This document shows, piece after piece, positions 1 through 8,871 of a stretch of 64,000 nt of DNA; within the stretch, counting starts at the first letter, position 1; the number at the start of each line of letters is the position of its first letter. Origin of the DNA: Serratia fonticola. Lineage in GTDB: Bacteria; Pseudomonadota; Gammaproteobacteria; Enterobacterales; Enterobacteriaceae. The notes below the pieces were generated by a model, which saw only the letters and a list, made by a program, of their open reading frames with translations, was not told where the DNA came from and made no database searches. The stretch is taken from positions 5,456,001-5,520,000 of the forward strand of contig NZ_VFMK01000001.1 of assembly GCF_006715025.1 (NCBI RefSeq), written 5' to 3'. Made by a program: the position numbers and the translations under genes.

Positions 1-952
1 TCGCCTGTGCCAGATTGCTGGCTTCGACGGCGATGTCCATCGTGCACTTGTCTTCGTCCACCACAATCGAGGCAACGTCTGCCGGGGCCATGGCGTTAAT
101 GACAAACTGTGCAGGGTTATCATCCCACAGGATGATATCAATACGCTCCCCGCCAAGCTCGCTGGAAACGGCCTGGACGCGGGCACCGCGCATACCAACA
201 CAGGCACCGACCGGGTCGATACGCTTGTCGTTGGTTTTAACGGCAATTTTTGCGCGGGAGCCAGGATCACGGGCTGCCGCTTTAATTTCGATCACTTCTT
301 CACCGATTTCCGGCACTTCAATACGGAACAGCTCTTTGAGCATATCCGGGCTGGAACGGCTGACGAACAGCTGCGCACCGCGCGCTTCTGGACGTACTGC
401 GTACAGCACACCACGGATACGGTCACCCGGGCGGAAGTTTTCACGTGGCAGCATGTCTTCACGGCCAATAACCGCTTCAGCGTTGCTCCCCAGATCCAGT
501 GCGATGCTGTCACGATTAACCTTTTTCACCACACCGGTGACGATTTCACCCTCGTGTTCGCGGAAAGCATCAACCACCATCGCACGCTCGGCTTCACGCA
601 CTTTCTGCACGATAACCTGCTTGGCAGTCTGGGTGGTGATACGGTCAAAGGTGACGGATTCGATCTGATCTTCGATATAACCGCCCAGTTCGATGGACGG
701 ATCTTCGTATTGCGCAGCTTCCAACGTGATTTCACGCGTAGGTTGAGTCACTTCATCAACAGCAACCCAGCGACGGAAGGTGTCGAAATCGCCGGTTTTG
801 CGGTCAATGCTGACACGCACGTCGATTTCCTGCTCATATTTTTTCTTGGTTGCGGTGGCTAATGCGGTTTCCAGCGCTTCGAAAATCTTCTCACGCGGAA
901 GGGATTTTTCATTGGAAACAGCTTCAACAACAGCCAGAATCTCTTTGTTCAT
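1..952 (-). CDS. nusA: Transcription termination/antitermination factor NusA (3' end cut off)
   Basis: About 317 N-terminal residues of a protein of roughly 500 are present; the C-terminus lies beyond position 1. The reading frame is open from ATG at 952 to the edge. The N-terminal RNA-polymerase-binding domain (starts MNKEILAVVEAVSNEK) is followed by an S1 domain (near residues 130-200) and the first KH region with the conserved GACVGMRGARV segment. NusA binds RNA polymerase and modulates pausing, intrinsic and Rho termination and antitermination. It follows rimP after a 21-nt gap, the standard rimP-nusA-infB operon order; infB would be expected just outside the window. Confidence 0.97.
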   Translation of the reverse strand, partial: MNKEILAVVEAVSNEKSLPREKIFEALETALATATKKKYEQEIDVRVSIDRKTGDFDTFRRWVAVDEVTQPTREITLEAAQYEDPSIELGGYIEDQIESVTFDRITTQTAKQVIVQKVREAERAMVVDAFREHEGEIVTGVVKKVNRDSIALDLGSNAEAVIGREDMLPRENFRPGDRIRGVLYAVRPEARGAQLFVSRSSPDMLKELFRIEVPEIGEEVIEIKAAARDPGSRAKIAVKTNDKRIDPVGACVGMRGARVQAVSSELGGERIDIILWDDNPAQFVINAMAPADVASIVVDEDKCTMDIAVEASNLAQA

Positions 953-973
953 CCTAGTTGCCTCATCCAAACT

Positions 974-1426
974 TTAAAAGTGGGGTACCAGGTTCGCTTT
1001 CTGAATGTTGCTCAGCGCGAACACTTCATCTTTCCCTTCCACAGTAACCGTGATCATCTCGCCTTCAACAGACTTGATGATGCCCTGCCACTTACGGCGG
1101 TTTTGTATCGCCATACGCAGAACAACGCTGACTTCTTCACCGATAAAACGCTGGTAGTGTTCTGCGGTGAACATAGGACGATCAAGGCCAGGAGAGGAGA
1201 CTTCCAAGTTGTAAGCGACCGTAATGGGGTCTTCGACGTCCAGTACAGCGCTGACCTGGTGGCTGACATCAGCACAATCATCAACATTGATTCCGTTGTC
1301 ACTATCAATATAGATGCGTAGTGTCGACTGGCGCGCCCGAATAAATTCGATGCCTACGAGCTCAAAGCCCAACGCCTCTACCGGTGCGGAAAGCATCTCT
1401 GTTAACTTTTGCTCTAATGTGGACAA
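974..1426 (-). CDS. rimP: Ribosome maturation factor RimP
   Basis: A 150-residue protein needed for maturation of the 30S subunit. The sequence matches the family along its whole length (STLEQKLTEM, GINVDDCADVSHQVSAV, EVSSPGLDRP, and the C-terminal SNIQKANLVPHF). I chose TTG at 1426 because it gives the usual 150-residue length and has a G-rich ribosome-binding stretch just upstream. In-frame GTG at 1432 and TTG at 1438 would add 2 or 4 residues. It is the first protein gene after the initiator tRNA and precedes nusA. Confidence 0.95.
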   Translation of the reverse strand: MSTLEQKLTEMLSAPVEALGFELVGIEFIRARQSTLRIYIDSDNGINVDDCADVSHQVSAVLDVEDPITVAYNLEVSSPGLDRPMFTAEHYQRFIGEEVSVVLRMAIQNRRKWQGIIKSVEGEMITVTVEGKDEVFALSNIQKANLVPHF

Positions 1427-1443
1427 GCCCACCCCCAAGACAT

Positions 1444-1464
1444 AAAAAAAGGGCTTAATAGCCC
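1444..1464 (-). terminator. Attenuator-like hairpin directly upstream of rimP
   Basis: On the minus strand a short stem (GGGCT / AGCCC, loop of 4) is followed at once by seven U residues. It ends about 17 nt before the rimP start codon. With the stronger hairpin at 1488-1510 it forms a tandem pair between the tRNA and rimP-nusA, so transcription into rimP-nusA must read through both. NusA-dependent control is plausible, since NusA affects intrinsic termination, but is inferred. Confidence 0.6.
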
Positions 1465-1487
1465 AGTGATTCTGTTGCCAAATAACA

Positions 1488-1510
1488 AAAAACCCCGAAA
1501 ATTCGGGGCT
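1488..1510 (-). terminator. Rho-independent terminator after tRNA-Met
   Basis: Perfect 7-bp stem CCCCGAA / TTCGGGG with a 2-nt centre at 1493-1508, followed on the minus strand by a run of six U residues. It is about 135 nt downstream of the initiator tRNA 3' end and upstream of rimP. Confidence 0.85.
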
Positions 1511-1643
1511 TTATGCAACTGGACCCTGTTTGCCGCAAAGCGGCTTCGGTGCAACTTTCTAACAAGTGTCATTTTCAAATGTTGTTCGAGAAAAGCGGAT
1601 TTCAATCGAAAAGTGTATTTGAAAATAGACACTTACAGGAAAG

Positions 1644-1720
<77 letters not shown>

Positions 1721-1780
1721 TCCGAAAACGTGGCAAATACTACGCCGATAATCGCAAAAATGCAAGTTATCTCTGGGATT

Positions 1781-1867
1781 TGGTACCGAGGATGGGACTC
1801 GAACCCACAAGCCCGTTAGGGCACTACCACCTCAAGGTAGCGTGTCTACCAATTCCACCACCTCGGT
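1781..1867 (-). tRNA. leuU: tRNA-Leu (GAG)
   Basis: An 87-nt class II tRNA on the minus strand with encoded CCA at 1781-1783, acceptor stem ACCGAGG/CCTCGGT, anticodon stem CTACC/GGTAG and loop TTGAGGT, giving anticodon GAG (reads CUC/CUU). The long variable arm typical of leucine tRNAs is present (stem GCCC..GGGC). It follows secG, as leuU does in E. coli, and sits only 60 nt from the initiator tRNA. Confidence 0.96.
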
Positions 1868-1933
1868 ACTGATTCTTACTGCTAACGGCTGTTTTCACTG
1901 AGCTAAAACAACCGTTTTCAAACCTTTTGCTGC

Positions 1934-2269
1934 TTACTGCGGGATATCGCTGCTCGGCTTGGCTGGTGCCGCCGGGGCGCTAGTCTGCTCAGTTTTCACT
2001 GGCTGACCCAGGTTTTCCCACTCGCTGCCTTTCTTGCTTGGGTTGCTGCTCAGGTTGCCCAGGATCAGACTGATGACGAAAAACAGCGTCGCCAATACAG
2101 CCGTCATGCGGGTCATAAAGTTGCCTGAACCGGTCGATCCGAAGAGTGTGCCTGAAGCACCAGCTCCGAATGAGGCTCCCATATCAGCGCCTTTACCTTG
2201 CTGCAGCATAATCAGAGCAACCAGCCCGATTGAAATCAGCAAGAAAATTACCAGAAGAGCTTCGTACAT
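1934..2269 (-). CDS. secG: Protein-export membrane protein SecG
   Basis: A 111-residue inner-membrane subunit of the SecYEG translocon. Two hydrophobic helices are clear (about residues 3-20 and 53-72), separated by a cytoplasmic loop with the family signature LIMLQQGKGADMGASFGAG. The tail is hydrophilic and rich in Ala, Pro and Ser, as usual. It lies between glmM and tRNA-Leu, the standard glmM-secG-leuU order. Confidence 0.96.
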   Translation of the reverse strand: MYEALLVIFLLISIGLVALIMLQQGKGADMGASFGAGASGTLFGSTGSGNFMTRMTAVLATLFFVISLILGNLSSNPSKKGSEWENLGQPVKTEQTSAPAAPAKPSSDIPQ

Positions 2270-2469
2270 AGTTGTACCTGTATCCTTGCGGGTTCACCGC
2301 GTGCCAAATGCTTCTCACCCCAGATGCTTCTAAACTTAAGAAGGCGTGGCGTGTCTCTAAACAGCCCACTGAAGCGGGTGTGAATACTAACCAAAGCCGC
2401 CTGAGCGCGCAAGGGCAATTTGCAGCCACCGGCGCGTTTGCGGAAAAAAACAGCAAAAACAGGGCTAAT

Positions 2470-2515
2470 CAGCCCCTCACCCCAACCCTCTCCCACAGGG
2501 AGAGGGAGCTGAACG
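2470..2515. repeat. REP-like palindromic unit, copy 1
   Basis: Contains a perfect 9-bp hairpin CCCTCTCCC-ACA-GGGAGAGGG (2486-2506) preceded by CCCCTCACCCCAA. Similar units lie at 2622-2658 (opposite orientation) and 4898-4936. Together with copy 2 it fills most of the 396-bp secG-glmM gap, so this is a composite repeat rather than a gene. Confidence 0.7.
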
Positions 2516-2621
2516 ACCCTGCCCTGTTGGGAGAAAGAAGATAATCTCAGCAAATCTTGAGCCAGGGTGAGCTGACTAATGCATATAAGGGATCGCAGTA
2601 CTCTCAGCCCATCTCGAGCGG

Positions 2622-2658
2622 TTCCCTCTCCTGGGGGAGAGGGTTAGGGTGAGGGCGT
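2622..2658. repeat. REP-like palindromic unit, copy 2 (inverted)
   Basis: CCCTCTCC-TGG-GGGAGAGGG followed by TTAGGGTGAGGG: the reverse complement of the unit at 2470-2515. It ends 8 nt before the glmM stop codon, so it lies in the glmM 3' region and could protect or terminate that transcript. Confidence 0.7.
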
Positions 2659-2665
2659 CTGTTTA

Positions 2666-4003
2666 TTAGCCTGCCAGCTTGACCGCATCGGCAATACGGT
2701 GCGCCAACGCAATAACCTGCTGTTCATCTTCGCCTTCCACCATCACGCGGATCAGCGGTTCAGTGCCTGATTTACGCAGTAGCACGCGCCCTCGGCCAGC
2801 CAACTCGGCCTCTACCTGCTCAGTCACTTTCAACACCGCTTCGGACTCCAGCGGGTTGTGTTCACCAGCAAAGCGCACGTTGACCAAGATCTGTGGCAGC
2901 AACTTCATGCCGCTGCACAGGTCATGCAGACTCATGTTGTTGCGCACCATGGCAGTCAGTACCTGCAGACCGGCAACGATGCCGTCACCGGTCGTAGTTT
3001 TATCCAACAGAATCACGTGGCCGGAGTTTTCTGCCCCAATACGCCAACCCAGCTCCTGTAATTTTTCCAGCACGTAACGGTCGCCCACTTTCGCGCGAGC
3101 AAACGGGATGCCGAGCTGCTTCAGCGCCAACTCCAGGCCCATATTGCTCATCAAGGTCCCGACGGCACCACCGCGTAGCTGCCCCTGACGCAAACCTTCG
3201 CGGGCAATAATGTAGAGGATCTGATCGCCATCGACTTTGTGGCCCAGATGATCCACCATCATCACGCGGTCACCATCGCCATCAAAGGCCAGTCCGACAT
3301 GTGCCTTCTCTTCCAGCACCCGTGCCTGGAGCTGACGTACATCGGTCGCGCCACACTCTTCATTGATGTTCATACCATCAGGCTCACAGCCGATGGGGAT
3401 CACTGTGGCACCTAATTCGCGCAGAACGCTTGGGGCAATGTGATAAGTTGCGCCGTTGGCGCAGTCCACCACAATTTTCAACCCGTTCAGGCTCAGCTCG
3501 CTAGGGAAAGTACCTTTACAGAATTCGATATAGCGCCCGGCGGCATCGACAATGCGGCTGGCCTTACCCAATTCGGCAGACTCTACGCAGGTCAGCGGTT
3601 TTTCCATCTCCGCTTCGATCGCTTCTTCCACATCATCCGGCAATTTGGCCCCATCGATGGAGAAGAATTTAATGCCGTTATCGTAGAACGGATTATGCGA
3701 AGCAGAAATCACAATTCCGGCTTCCGCACGGAAAGTTCGGGTCAGATAAGCCACCGCAGGCGTTGGCATCGGGCCGGTAAACGAGGCAGAAAGCCCAGCT
3801 GCCGCCAGGCCTGCTTCCAATGCCGACTCCAGCATATAGCCAGAAATACGCGTATCCTTACCGATAATGATTTTACGGGAGCCATGGCGCGCCAATACTT
3901 TACCGGCCGCCCAACCCAGCTTGAGGACGAACTCCGGGGTGATCGGGCTGTCACCGACTTTACCGCGGATACCATCGGTACCAAAATATTTGCGCTCGCT
4001 CAT
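2666..4003 (-). CDS. glmM: Phosphoglucosamine mutase GlmM
   Basis: 445 residues, the usual size. It converts glucosamine-6-phosphate to glucosamine-1-phosphate on the way to UDP-GlcNAc for peptidoglycan and LPS. The active-site serine is Ser102 in ISASHNPFYDNGIKFF; the Mg-binding loop DGDGDR and the C-terminal phosphate-binding RKSGTEPLIRVM are intact. The frame is open 14 codons further upstream, but MSERKYFGTDGIRG is the conserved start; ATG at 4003 lies 7 nt after the folP stop, so the two genes are probably cotranscribed. Confidence 0.97.
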   Translation of the reverse strand: MSERKYFGTDGIRGKVGDSPITPEFVLKLGWAAGKVLARHGSRKIIIGKDTRISGYMLESALEAGLAAAGLSASFTGPMPTPAVAYLTRTFRAEAGIVISASHNPFYDNGIKFFSIDGAKLPDDVEEAIEAEMEKPLTCVESAELGKASRIVDAAGRYIEFCKGTFPSELSLNGLKIVVDCANGATYHIAPSVLRELGATVIPIGCEPDGMNINEECGATDVRQLQARVLEEKAHVGLAFDGDGDRVMMVDHLGHKVDGDQILYIIAREGLRQGQLRGGAVGTLMSNMGLELALKQLGIPFARAKVGDRYVLEKLQELGWRIGAENSGHVILLDKTTTGDGIVAGLQVLTAMVRNNMSLHDLCSGMKLLPQILVNVRFAGEHNPLESEAVLKVTEQVEAELAGRGRVLLRKSGTEPLIRVMVEGEDEQQVIALAHRIADAVKLAG

Positions 4004-4010
4004 GTCTCTA

Positions 4011-4844
4011 CTATCCCTTTGCTGAAAGTGTTGCCTCGACGACACGCATCGCCTCGACGGTTTCTTTTACATCATGCACTCTGATTATCTGTGCCCCCTG
4101 CATTGCGGCAATCACCGCGCAGGCAACGCTACCAATAACCCGCTGAGCGGGTGGCACATTCAACAGTTGCCCAATCATTGATTTACGCGACATGCCAACC
4201 AACAACGGCAAACCGAAGTGATGGAATTCCGCCAACCGGGCCAGAAGCTGATAATTATGCGCTAAATTCTTACCGAAACCGAAGCCTGGGTCGAGTAACA
4301 ATTTCTGTTTTGCTATGCCGCCTGCAATACAGCGGTCGATATGCTGCTGGAAAAACGCATTAACGTCCGCCATCAGGTCATCGTAATGCGGTGCCTGTTG
4401 CATGGTACGCGGCTCACCTTGCATATGCATCAGGCAGACCGGCAGACCGCTTTCGGCGGCGGCCTGCAACGCGCCGGGCTCTTGCAGCGAGCGAACGTCG
4501 TTGATCAGATGCGCACCGGCTTTCGCGGATTCACGGATCACCCCGGCCTTTGAGGTATCCACTGAGATAAAGACCTCAAAACGCTGGGCCAAGGCTTCCA
4601 CCACCGGCACCACGCGCGCCATCTCTTCTTCTTCACTGACTTCTGCCGCACCTGGGCGGGTGGACTCTCCACCAACATCAATCATCGTCGCGCCTGCCGA
4701 AATCAGCGCATGCGCGTGCAGCAGAGCATCATTCAGGGAATTATGCTGCCCGCCATCGGAGAAAGAGTCTGGAGTAACGTTGAGGATCCCCATCACCTGC
4801 GGGTGGTTGAGGTCAAGGATCTGGTCGCGCACGGTTAACTGCAT
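4011..4844 (-). CDS. folP: Dihydropteroate synthase
   Basis: 277 residues. Joins p-aminobenzoate to the pterin pyrophosphate in folate synthesis; target of sulfonamides. Both family signatures are present: GILNVTPDSFSDGG near residue 20 and MIDVGGESTRPGA near residue 55. DPGFGFGKNLAHN (pterin site) and the C-terminal IIRVHDVKET are also seen. It lies downstream of ftsH and directly upstream of glmM, the conserved ftsH-folP-glmM order. Confidence 0.97.
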   Translation of the reverse strand: MQLTVRDQILDLNHPQVMGILNVTPDSFSDGGQHNSLNDALLHAHALISAGATMIDVGGESTRPGAAEVSEEEEMARVVPVVEALAQRFEVFISVDTSKAGVIRESAKAGAHLINDVRSLQEPGALQAAAESGLPVCLMHMQGEPRTMQQAPHYDDLMADVNAFFQQHIDRCIAGGIAKQKLLLDPGFGFGKNLAHNYQLLARLAEFHHFGLPLLVGMSRKSMIGQLLNVPPAQRVIGSVACAVIAAMQGAQIIRVHDVKETVEAMRVVEATLSAKG

Positions 4845-4897
4845 GATTATCTACCTTGGTGTTAAAGCTAATCTGTTCCTGAGATGAGCACGTGGGC

Positions 4898-4936
4898 AAG
4901 CCCCTCACCCCGCCTCTCTCCTCACTGGAGAGGGAG
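4898..4936. repeat. REP-like palindromic unit, copy 3
   Basis: CCCCTCACCCC followed by a hairpin of CTCTCTCC and GGAGAGGG around a short loop. Same family as the units at 2470 and 2622. It sits between ftsH and folP, next to the ftsH terminator. Confidence 0.6.
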
Positions 4937-4969
4937 CGTCATATTCACTTTGTGTCTTGCGGCCAATAA

Positions 4970-4998
4970 AAAAACCCCGGGCTGGCCGGGGTTTGATT
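4970..4998 (-). terminator. Rho-independent terminator after ftsH
   Basis: GC-rich hairpin CCCCGG...CCGGGG (4975-4991) followed on the minus strand by a run of U residues. It begins about 18 nt beyond the ftsH stop codon, so folP-glmM may rely on read-through or its own promoter. Confidence 0.8.
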
Positions 4999-5015
4999 TT
5001 ATTACACAGCCGATG

Positions 5016-6947
5016 TTACTTGTCGAGCTGTTCAGACATGGTGTTGCCTGGGTTTGGCGTACGTGGCTCATCTACCGGCGTTGGCGCTTTTGGCGTGCCA
5101 CCGTTGTCGGAGTTGTTCGTTTTGGCCGCGTCGTCCCAACCCGCTGGCGGACGCACATCTTTACGGTTCATCAAATCGTCGATCTGTGGCGCATCGATGG
5201 TTTCATATTTCATCAGTGCATCTTTCATGGAATGCAGGATGTCCATGTTTTCCATCAACAAGGTGCGTGCGCGAGTATAGTTGCGCTCGATCAGGGATTT
5301 CACTTCCTGGTCGATGATACGTGCGGTTTCGTCCGACATGTGTTTTGCCTTGGCCACTGAACGGCCCAGGAACACTTCGCCTTCTTCTTCCGCATACAAC
5401 AACGGCCCCAGTTTCTCAGAGAAGCCCCACTGAGTAACCATGTTGCGGGCGATCGACGTTGCAACCTTAATATCGTTCGAAGCACCGGTGGAGACTTTCT
5501 CCGGCCCGTAAATAATCTCTTCTGCCAGACGCCCACCGTACAAGGTAGAAATTTGGCTCTCCAGCTTCTGACGGCTGGCGCTGATCGCATCCCCTTCCGG
5601 CAGGAAGAAAGTCACCCCCAGGGCACGGCCACGAGGGATAATCGTGACTTTATGCACTGGATCGTGCTCAGGAACCAGGCGACCAATGATGGCATGGCCC
5701 GCTTCATGATATGCGGTAGATTCTTTCTGCGCTTCTGTCATCACCATGGAGCGACGTTCCGCACCCATCATGATCTTGTCTTTGGCTTTTTCGAACTCAA
5801 CCATCGACACCACGCGCTTGTTGCCACGTGCAGCAAACAGGGCCGCTTCGTTGACCAGGTTAGCCAGGTCCGCACCGGAGAAGCCCGGGGTACCACGTGC
5901 GATCACGGAAGCATCAATGTCCGCAGCCAAGGGTACGCGGCGCATATGCACCTTCAGGATCTGTTCGCGCCCACGCACATCCGGCAGACCGACAACGACC
6001 TGACGGTCGAAACGACCTGGACGCAGCAGCGCTGGGTCAAGCACATCAGGACGGTTGGTTGCCGCAATGACGATAATGCCTTCGTTGCCTTCAAAGCCGT
6101 CCATTTCAACCAGCATCTGGTTCAGCGTTTGTTCACGTTCATCGTGACCGCCACCCAGACCCGCGCCACGTTGGCGGCCTACGGCATCGATTTCATCGAT
6201 GAAGATAATGCACGGTGCCGCTTTTTTAGCCTGTTCGAACATATCACGAACACGAGAAGCACCCACACCCACAAACATTTCAACGAAATCAGAACCGGAA
6301 ATGGTGAAGAATGGCACTTTGGCCTCACCGGCAATGGCTTTCGCCAACAGGGTTTTACCTGTACCCGGAGGACCTACCATCAGCACGCCTTTCGGGATCT
6401 TACCGCCCAATTTCTGGAAACGGCTCGGCTCGCGCAGGTAATCCACCAGTTCACTGACTTCTTCTTTTGCTTCGTCACAACCTGCAACGTCGGCAAAGGT
6501 GGTTTTGATCTGGTCTTCCGTCAGCATACGAGCCTTGCTCTTGCCGAAGGACATCGCGCCCTTGCCGCCGCCGCCCTGCATTTGCCGCATAAAGAAGATC
6601 CAGACACCAATCAGCAACAGCATTGGGAACCAGGAAATAAAGATGGAAGCCAGCAAACTTGGCTCTTCCGGCGGTTCACCGACAACTTTGACATTCTTGG
6701 TTAACAACGTGTCCAGCAACTTCGGATCGTTGACAGGGATGTAAGTCGTGTATTTGTTACTGTCTTTACGAATAACGTTGATTTCACGCCCATTAATGCG
6801 CGCTTCACGAATCTGATCTTGGGTCAGTTCGGACATGAAGGTAGTGTAATCCACCCTACGGCCATTAGACTCGCTGGGCCCAAAGCTCTGGAATACAGAC
6901 ATCAACACTACCGCGATGACTAACCAGAGAATTAGGTTTTTCGCCAT
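5016..6947 (-). CDS. ftsH: ATP-dependent zinc metalloprotease FtsH
   Basis: 643 residues from ATG at 6947 (MAKNLILW); an in-frame TTG at 6956, preceded by GAGG, would add MSD. It is a membrane-anchored AAA+ protease that degrades SecY, LpxC and sigma-32. Seen: two transmembrane helices (about 4-22 and 99-119) around a periplasmic domain, Walker A GPPGTGKT (192-199), Walker B IIFIDEID, the second region of homology ATNRPDVLDPALLRPGRFDR, and the zinc motif HEAGH (414-418). Its partners HflK and HflC are encoded at 55.6-57.9 kb in this same window. The neighbour rlmE lies just upstream, the usual rlmE-ftsH pairing. Confidence 0.98.
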   Translation of the reverse strand: MAKNLILWLVIAVVLMSVFQSFGPSESNGRRVDYTTFMSELTQDQIREARINGREINVIRKDSNKYTTYIPVNDPKLLDTLLTKNVKVVGEPPEEPSLLASIFISWFPMLLLIGVWIFFMRQMQGGGGKGAMSFGKSKARMLTEDQIKTTFADVAGCDEAKEEVSELVDYLREPSRFQKLGGKIPKGVLMVGPPGTGKTLLAKAIAGEAKVPFFTISGSDFVEMFVGVGASRVRDMFEQAKKAAPCIIFIDEIDAVGRQRGAGLGGGHDEREQTLNQMLVEMDGFEGNEGIIVIAATNRPDVLDPALLRPGRFDRQVVVGLPDVRGREQILKVHMRRVPLAADIDASVIARGTPGFSGADLANLVNEAALFAARGNKRVVSMVEFEKAKDKIMMGAERRSMVMTEAQKESTAYHEAGHAIIGRLVPEHDPVHKVTIIPRGRALGVTFFLPEGDAISASRQKLESQISTLYGGRLAEEIIYGPEKVSTGASNDIKVATSIARNMVTQWGFSEKLGPLLYAEEEGEVFLGRSVAKAKHMSDETARIIDQEVKSLIERNYTRARTLLMENMDILHSMKDALMKYETIDAPQIDDLMNRKDVRPPAGWDDAAKTNNSDNGGTPKAPTPVDEPRTPNPGNTMSEQLDK

Positions 6948-7003
6948 GTCACTCAAGGGATTAACCTCATATTACAACTGTGTTAACAAACAGCGTTAGG
7001 GTA

Positions 7004-7633
7004 CTACAGTTTCCGCCCTGTCGCTACAATGTACACTTCACGCGAACGTGCGCGAGAAGCGTCAGGCTTACGAATCTTAACCTTCGTAAACAGGGAGCGA
7101 ATTTCCCGTAGGTACTCGTCAAAACCATCTCCCTGGAACACCTTCACCAGGAAACTACCGCCTGGTGCGAGGACATCACGACACATTTCCAGTGCTAATT
7201 CCACCAGATACATCGATCTCGGGATATCGACCGCCGGGGTGCCACTCATATTCGGCGCCATGTCAGACATGACTACCTGAACCTTGCTTTCACCTACACG
7301 TTCCAACAACGCCTTCAGGACCAGTTCATCACGAAAATCGCCCTGAAGGAAATCGACGCCAACAATAGGATCCATTGGCAAAATATCACAGGCAATGATA
7401 CGCCCGTTACCACCGATCTGGGTTACCACATATTGCGACCAGCCGCCTGGCGCTGCCCCCAAATCCACTACCGTCATGCCGGGCTTAAACAGTTTGTCAC
7501 TTTGCTGTATTTCATCAAGTTTAAACCAGGCGCGTGAACGTAGCCCCTTTTTCTGCGCCTGTTGCACATATTTATCGCTAAAGTGTTCTTGTAGCCAGCG
7601 ACTGGAACTGGCCGAACGCTTTTTATTTGCCAT
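7004..7633 (-). CDS. rlmE: 23S rRNA 2'-O-ribose U2552 methyltransferase RlmE
   Basis: 209 residues, full length. Methylates U2552 in the A loop during late 50S assembly. The SAM-binding motif DLGAAPGGW is at 57-65, and the catalytic set Lys38, Asp124 (in MSDMAPN) and Lys164 (in FLVKVFQGDG) is intact. It is the first gene of the rlmE-ftsH unit and is divergent from yhbY. Confidence 0.97.
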   Translation of the reverse strand: MANKKRSASSSRWLQEHFSDKYVQQAQKKGLRSRAWFKLDEIQQSDKLFKPGMTVVDLGAAPGGWSQYVVTQIGGNGRIIACDILPMDPIVGVDFLQGDFRDELVLKALLERVGESKVQVVMSDMAPNMSGTPAVDIPRSMYLVELALEMCRDVLAPGGSFLVKVFQGDGFDEYLREIRSLFTKVKIRKPDASRARSREVYIVATGRKL

Positions 7634-7775
7634 CTGAAATCCAACTATTCTAAAAAGAGTCTTATGCCTGGTTCGCCACTCACGTAAACTTCATTCGGTG
7701 CAGACCGATTTGGTGATACACATGAGATGGCGGTAGAATGAGCCGTTTTCAATCCCAACTTAAGCAAAAAAGACA

Positions 7776-8069
7776 ATGAATCTGAATAATAAACAAAAAC
7801 AGCACCTGAAAGGCCTGGCGCATCCGTTAAAACCGGTTGTCATGCTGGGTAATAACGGTCTCACCGAAGGGGTGCTGGCTGAAATTGAACAGGCTCTGGA
7901 GCATCACGAGCTGATCAAGGTAAAAATTGCTGCCGAAGATCGTGAAACCAAAAACCTGATCGCCGACGCTATTGTGCGTGAAACGGGTGCCTGCAATGTA
8001 CAAGTGATCGGCAGTACGCTTATTCTTTACCGCCCGTCGAAAGAGCGCAAGATCACTTTACCACGTTGA
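7776..8069 (+). CDS. yhbY: CRM-domain RNA-binding protein YhbY
   Basis: 97 residues forming a single CRM (KH-like) domain, with the GxxG-type loop in MLGNNGLTEG and the conserved HELIKVKI strand. In E. coli YhbY associates with pre-50S particles; the molecular role is not settled. It is transcribed divergently from rlmE, the standard arrangement. Confidence 0.95.
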   Translation: MNLNNKQKQHLKGLAHPLKPVVMLGNNGLTEGVLAEIEQALEHHELIKVKIAAEDRETKNLIADAIVRETGACNVQVIGSTLILYRPSKERKITLPR

Positions 8070-8085
8070 ACCACCGTCAGTTTAC

Positions 8086-8143
8086 ACTCTGAATAATTCG
8101 AGCTGCAGTCAACGCACTGGCGGCTCGAAGTATGACGGGTATG
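8086..8143. repeat. Short copy of the ATACCCG-ended palindromic repeat family
   Basis: The right end GGCTCGAAGTATGACGGGTAT is, read in reverse, the family terminus ATACCCGTC...TTC. The left end is degenerate (ACTCTGAATAATTCGAGC). About 58 bp, just after the yhbY stop codon. Confidence 0.55.
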
Positions 8144-8172
8144 GCAGAAAGGTGCCATGCGCCGGGTTCAGA

Positions 8173-8197
8173 TAAAAGGCCGATTGCGGCCTTTTTC
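8173..8197 (+). terminator. Terminator after yhbY
   Basis: AAAAGGCCG-ATTG-CGGCCTTTTT: a symmetric hairpin with A residues before and T residues after. It can therefore serve yhbY on the plus strand and greA on the minus strand. Confidence 0.8.
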
Positions 8198-8241
8198 TTT
8201 TCTTTACAAAACCTGCTGCATATCTGAGCAAGTCGCCGAAA

Positions 8242-8718
8242 TCAAAGATACTCAACCTTCAGAATTTCATATTCTACATCACCGCCTGGCGTTTTGATGA
8301 CCACAACGTCATCCTGCTCTTTGCCAATCAGGCCACGAGCCATCGGCGAATTGACCGAAATAAGATTTTTCTTAAAATCAGCTTCATCATCACCAACAAT
8401 ACGGTAAGTCACTTCATCTTCGGTATCCAGATTCATAACCGAGACGGTAGCGCCAAAAATCACACGCCCCGTATTGGGCATTTTAGTGACATCGATCACC
8501 TGTGCGTTGGACAGTTTGGCTTCAATTTCCTGAATACGTCCTTCACAGAAACCTTGCTGTTCACGGGCAGCATGGTACTCGGCATTCTCTTTCAGGTCAC
8601 CGTGTTCACGCGCCTCTGCGATATCCGCAATGATTTTAGGGCGGCGCACGCTTTTCAAATATTCGAGCTCTTCACGCAGCTGTTCTGCGCCAAACAAGGT
8701 CATCGGAATCTGTTTCAT
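8242..8718 (-). CDS. greA: Transcript cleavage factor GreA
   Basis: 158 residues. The N-terminal coiled coil carries the acidic tip residues Asp41 and Glu44 (HGDLKENAEYHAAREQQ) that enter the RNA polymerase secondary channel and trigger cleavage of backtracked RNA. The C-terminal FKBP-like domain ends GGDVEYEILKVEYL. It is divergent from dacB, the usual greA/dacB arrangement. Confidence 0.97.
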   Translation of the reverse strand: MKQIPMTLFGAEQLREELEYLKSVRRPKIIADIAEAREHGDLKENAEYHAAREQQGFCEGRIQEIEAKLSNAQVIDVTKMPNTGRVIFGATVSVMNLDTEDEVTYRIVGDDEADFKKNLISVNSPMARGLIGKEQDDVVVIKTPGGDVEYEILKVEYL

Positions 8719-8751
8719 TGTTTAAATACCTCTAAATCTTTCCTGTTCAAA

Positions 8752-8871
8752 TATACCCGTCGTCCTTCAAGCCACAGCGTGTTACCTGCCCCACCCCAGT
8801 CACTCACCAGGGTCAAGCGCCAGAGGCTGAGCTAGCTGGGCGCCTGGCTATGACTAGAAATCCTTCGGGTA
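8752..8871. repeat. ATACCCG-ended palindromic repeat, full-size copy
   Basis: About 120 bp bounded by inverted ends: left ATACCCGTCGTCCTTCAAG, right (reverse complement) ATACCCGAAGGATTTCTAG. It occupies much of the greA-dacB gap (8719-9095); the rest of the gap should hold the two divergent promoters. Confidence 0.6.

Noticed and set aside
5553..6704. 383-codon open frame opposite ftsH
   Set aside because: Antisense shadow of a highly conserved gene; composition (many His, Arg, Thr) is typical of a mirrored frame.
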